Assembly (NCBI GenBank): GCA_002633005.1
Contig: NMRA01000047.1
Coordinates: forward strand, 188,913-252,912
Length of the DNA: 64,000 nucleotides
DNA from: Phoronis australis
Taxonomy: Eukaryota > Phoronida > Phoronidae
Direction: 5' to 3'
The first letter of the stretch is position 1, and each line of letters opens with the position of its first letter. Below, piece by piece: positions 60,001 to 64,000 of this stretch. Below the pieces are notes generated by a model. It saw only the letters and a program-made list of their open reading frames with translations. It was not told where the DNA came from and did not search any database. Both the position numbers and the translations under genes were made by a program.

Positions 60001-63000
60001 AAAACCTTTTGAATATACCGGTAAATTCCACTTGTCTCCATGATGTGTCCTAAATTAATGGAATTTTATCAACATTAATTCAATACACAAAGCATTTGTT
60101 TTGTAGTCAGTAGACCTTTGCAAAATAATTTATATTTTTTCGCATTTGAATTTCTCCCCCATTTCAGAGGAGGCAGTTTACATGGTAGACTGGAATAATA
60201 CACTCTGTCTTAAGTTAGTTTTATGACCTACAATTGAGGTGGCCATTTTGCATGGTAGATCTGCAAAGTACACTGACTTGTTTTTCTCTTAACTGAGGTG
60301 GCAGTTAGCAAAGTAAATCATAAAAGTACACTGTCTTGTTGATCAATAATTTTCAAGTTCAGCAACTAAAACGGTAAAGCTATTGTTATTGAATTGTAAT
60401 TCGGATCAATACTTTTCTTTATTTTTGATCTGTGTTTAGCGTTGAAAATCTGATTTTAGAAGGAAGGAAATGTTTGAACAAGATACTACTATGGGTAGCT
60501 TTGAATGATTCATATCAGTTAGGATTTGGATACCTTAGGTTATGGAGGACCCTAGAAAAATGGCCTAATTTAGTTATCTTTGAAACATCATATCTCAGAA
60601 GTGGCTGCATGATCAGATTAATGTGAAATTTTGAAATTCAGTACGCTTTATGTGCTGTTCTTCAAAACCATGTTAGATATTGGTTTTGAAACTGTGTGAC
60701 ATGACTTTTGTATGAGGGCTATGAAAAACTGGCACTTTTATGAAAATAATCATTTAGTAAACGCATTCATATCCAACAAAATTTAATATCATAGTTTGGC
60801 TATGAAATAGTACCTTTCTTTTTGTGCTTAATTTTATTGGAATGACACATGGTCACATGACCCAAGTTGTTTTATTGGAATCACATGGTCACATGACCCA
60901 AGTTGCTGCTGATTGGAATGAAGTCAAAACTCAGTTTTTTACAATTTTGCTTTCTATATAGTTAAGAAAATGTGTACCTTACTGAGTTAAACTCTATGGT
61001 TTGGTAGATAGTTGGTTAAGGGAACAATCCTCTGGATAAGGTCCTGTGATAAACCTTGTGTCTAGTTTTGTAACCAGTTTCTTTTGTCAGATACTGGAGA
61101 TCAGAGACTGTTAGTGATAGCTATATATCTTCACAATTTAATACACCTGAGGGTAGCTCAGCTCCTGCACATAATAGGCCAATTAGAGTTTTTATCTTAA
61201 TCGTCTAAATACCTCTAAAGAATGGGTGGATATTTAAATAGAGGAGCGCCTATTGTTGAAATTTAGATGCTTGAAAACTGTGAAGGCCATAAGTAAGATA
61301 TATGCTGAGAGTGTATGATTAAGGCTGTTTGCCCCCTTATTAGCAAACTAAATTAGAAAATGTTCAAAGTATTTATTGCATAGTTGCATAGAGGATGTGC
61401 CAGGTTAAGCTAAAAACATGCATGCGTAAAACCATACAATCTTTCAATGTGTTTTCATTCAGTTAAGGAATTATACCATATGCATGTGTCTTGAACAAGG
61501 ATATTCTATACAGACTTTGTGTGGGGCATAATGATGTGTTAACTGAGCTATAACACAATCCATAATGCATTGCAACGCATGCAAGTGTCATGAACAATGC
61601 GTTTCTATTGACTTCCTATCTGGCGTAAGCTACATTATCGGAGTGAAAATGCATTTTCAAATCACATGATTTTTCCCGACTGTACGTTTTAGGTTCTCTT
61701 TGAAATCAAATTTTTGTCTTTGACATCACATAAGTTATGAGAGATTTCAAAGCATAGGAAAGCAAGCATTTCTGTTGTCAGGACTAATTTCATTGGTCTT
61801 GTAACATGCTTTTGATTCATTTGTTTTTAATTTCTATTTTTTCGTAGCATTGTCTCTGTGACCGAAGAATTGAACAACTCTGGCTACCGACTCCTCACTC
61901 CGGAGTGTGACTCGCAGTCACCCCCTGAGAGGGCGTACTGTGTTGATCATCACTGCAGTGATCTGTTGATCTTTCACGCAGACGAGAGGCAGCGGCTGTC
62001 GCAGCACCATCTGGTGGAGGATGGACACATCGTGATCCAGGTATGACGCGCACATGATTGATCAGGCTTCATTATTGTAGAAATTCTTCAATTTAGAGCA
62101 GCCTTGTGACCTAAAACTTGTGGAAGAAGTGAAATTTTCGCATGTTTTGATTAAATCAAAGACATTGAGTTTTTCTTAATGTAATAATTTCTTCCGTAAT
62201 AAGTTACACTTAAGATCAGAAATTTCCATTTTATTGAAACTCATGGATATCATACAGATGTTAAAGAAACGAGGTAAGCAATAGTCGTGAGTCAAATGAG
62301 ACACTTCACAATCCAGCTGATTCTGTCTCCATTTTAACCACAGAAAACTGATTAGTTCAGATGTACACCAACACTGAGGGACGTGGACAATTACTGCATG
62401 GATTGATTTTCAAATTTACCATACTTACCTAATGATTTTTATTGGGGAATAAGAGAAAATGTGTGTTATATATGTAAATAATTACCCACAGAACAGTGAA
62501 ATCTCCCCATTATACAAAAATAATTGCTAAAATTGGCCTTTTTATTTTTCAAAGGCTTCTATGGTGATTGTTGTTAAAGTGCTCAATTTCTCAGACTGAT
62601 TGCCTGATGGCCACTATGGTATAGTTCTTTAAAAATTACATAGCATTTATACACTACTTACACTCTGGTGCTGTTGCAAAAAGTGATCGTTGTGCACTGT
62701 TGTTTAGGAAACAAGGTCTTGTTTTAGCAACACAAACATGAAAGTGCGCATGTTCCAAACGTACATGCAGATCCATCGTAATTTGGACATAACACCTTGT
62801 TTTCAAGCATAGTGGCAGATTTGTGCAAGTAGCGAATTTGGTGCTTTTTACCTTCTCAGAAAAATTAAAAAATAGTCTTTCACTTGTCAGCCATATTTTG
62901 TTCTAATTTTGTTATGTTTTACCATGCTGGTCTGATATAGAGCCCAGTGGTATGCTATTGAAAACCACTCTCCATACGCAGTGTCATGAAATATGTTTGT

Positions 63001-63721
63001 AGGACAAGTCAGGATCACTGGGGCCGCACTCTGTGAAAGCTCTTTTGAATGAGGGTGATGACTGTGTCCATGTTAATGTGGGTTCAGGGGCCACAACTGC
63101 CCACCTAGCGAGTCTTGTACAGGCATCGGGTAGTCAGGTCTTTGCATTTGGAGTTCAGTCGCCAGAGCACCAACAGAGTCTTGTGGACATGTTTGCCAAA
63201 CTTGATATTAAAAGTGAGTAGTCATCAAATTGCGTGTACCTGCAGCCACAATGTTTTATCAAAAGTCGTACGCCCAGTCGCCGCTAATGTGGTTATAGGC
63301 TGTGTTTGTCTTCTAAGAGCTCATAAATTTTCATCAATAACTTCCTTCATGGGCTGCTGGGTGCAGATTAAAATCTGCTACAGGGAGAATTTTATGTTGC
63401 TCCATTTGTAGAAATACAGGGTGGATGAGCTGGGGGTCCAGATTTTCTTCGTTCGCTCCAGTCACGACATTGTTTTTACTTGTTTAAATATTTCAAGTGA
63501 CACGTCTGCAATAAAATGTATGTCAATGGATGATACGACGCTATAAAACGAATAACGTTTCTCTATGTTGATTACAGATGTGAAGTTGATTGCGGAAGAT
63601 TTCAATAGCCTGGAACCTGATGACGTCAGGTTCAAGAATACAAAAGTAATTCTAGTCACAGCTGACTGCAGCAAGTCTGGTGTCAGGAACCCAGTCGATT
63701 TTATAGTTAATGAGGGAGAAG
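54024..63721 (+). CDS. NSUN7: NSUN7-like RNA methyltransferase-family protein, six 5' exons; gene continues past window
   Basis: Coding exons: 54,024-54,420; 55,307-55,365; 56,186-56,472; 61,848-62,040; 63,003-63,213; 63,578-63,721. All junctions are GT-AG and keep frame (T|AT, G|T, AG|C, Q|D, A|AT). The exon begins at 54,021 after TTTTAAAG and the ATG is its first. The 430 visible residues match NSUN7 as I know it: Y-Q-L-A-F-N-T-L-K-Y-Q (about 124-134), K-L-N-A-A-L-A-R-C-R-I-K, P-V-Y-A-W-V-N, D-H-H-C-S-D-L-L-I-F, D-K-S-G-S-L-G-P-H-S-V-K-A-L-L-N (313-328). Family role: NOP2/Sun m5C methyltransferases; NSUN7 is linked to sperm motility and enhancer-RNA work in mammals. The cofactor loop reads V-N-V-G-S-G-A-T-T-A-H-L (336-347), without the usual C-A-x-P-G-G-K-T. 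The motif IV region reads A-D-C-S-K-S-G (411-417), lacking D-A-P-C-S. So activity is doubtful, as in known NSUN7s. Window ends before the second catalytic Cys region. The residue 1-90 part is low-complexity and poorly conserved. Confidence 0.93.
56631..58110 (+). mobile_element. GCGCCCAC-ended element with about 430-base internal repeats, copy B (in NSUN7-like intron 3)
   Basis: Starts TGCGCCCACATATTTATAT, then GCCGTCATCTCCGTCCGTCC, and ends TGTGGGCGCATTTCAACGCTC … GTTGCTCTTG. The ends are inverted (TGCGCCCACA / TGTGGGCGCA). GCCCCCTAGTGGCAATTTT occurs near 56,828 and 57,250 and a decayed version near 57,700, so units are about 430 bases. It begins only 158 bases after the exon 3 donor. Open frames within it are repeat translations, not genes. 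Confidence 0.85.
58706..58727. repeat. (GTATT)n short tandem repeat
   Basis: Four to five head-to-tail GTATT pentamers in NSUN7-like intron 3. Confidence 0.9.
58899..58983. repeat. Foldback element, 32-base arms
   Basis: TTACGGGGTTCCCAAATTTT then GAGAACCAGTTT pairs with the right arm, whose reverse complement is TTACGGGGGTCCCACTTTTT then GAGAACCAGTTT. The loop is about 21 bases. A related phrase, ACTGGTTCTCAAATGAATTT, lies at 13,800. Confidence 0.8.
60540..61090 (+). repeat. GTCACATGACC-core repeat in NSUN7-like intron 3
   Basis: Runs from 'tatggaggaccctagaaaaa' through 'catatctcagaagtggctg', 'gagggctatgaaaaa' and two tandem 'atggtcacatgacccaagttg' cores to 'ctgattggaatgaagtcaaaac'. It matches the copies at 9.2 and 50.3 kb in order. 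The doubled core is specific to this copy. Confidence 0.5.
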
Positions 63722-64000
63722 GTACATATCTTTTTCTGTTTTCTATTGTTTTACTTGAATAGGGTATTAACTGCAAATTGTGTTCTTTTTACAATTAATT
63801 TATACTGCTTCTTTATATTACTGATTTACTAAATATCACTCCTATGAAGACATTTCTAATTTGTTGTTACCGACTATTATTACTGAGGGCTTGGAATTTT
63901 CCTTGAAGAGGCTTTCCTATTTTGGTTTCGATTTCCTCTCATTTTAATTCCAGTTTCCTCTTTTTTTCTTCTCGTTTTTTATCATTAGTTTGACTTTATT

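Overview
This is an AT-rich stretch of an animal nuclear genome: spliced genes with GT-AG introns, long introns, and many transposon relics. A single-cysteine-cluster Toll-like receptor and an NSUN7-type gene suggest a marine invertebrate. An invertebrate deuterostome (hemichordate, echinoderm or amphioxus grade) is my guess, not shown by the sequence. Only two protein-coding genes can be supported well.

Layout. (1) 0-4.6 kb: no firm gene; one GC-rich foldback element and a retroelement-like tail. (2) 4.6-8.7 kb, minus strand: a complete Toll-like receptor of 922 residues in two coding exons, with the intron cutting the TIR domain. (3) 9-18 kb: a repeat nest with an array of self-complementary AAACTTAAGTTT units, inverted pairs of dispersed elements, a 948-base assembly gap and a nested insertion. 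(4) 18.9-25.2 kb: the main mobile-element cluster. Two Penelope-like elements (RT plus GIY-YIG) have each been hit by an R2/NeSL-type retrotransposon that encodes a CCHC knuckle and a restriction-like endonuclease. One of the two retrotransposon copies also carries a decayed but complete ubiquitin-specific-protease (USP) domain directly after the endonuclease, nearly in frame. (5) 25-53 kb: mostly gene-poor, with foldback elements, a possible decayed gene at 28-29 kb, a 1.2-kb element with GCGCCCAC ends, a degenerate telomere-like tract, an 18-bp minisatellite, and a few candidate 5' exons. (6) 54-64 kb, plus strand: six coding exons (430 codons) of an NSUN7-like gene that runs off the right edge. 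Its first coding exon is preceded by a partial duplicate that ends at a single N.

The two genes have no visible functional link. The receptor is a membrane pattern-recognition protein. The NSUN7-like protein belongs to the RNA m5C methyltransferase family but has degenerate cofactor motifs. The observation most worth following is the retrotransposon with a C-terminal USP peptidase. The other notable points are the TIR-splitting intron, the duplicated exon at a scaffold join, and several foldback families.
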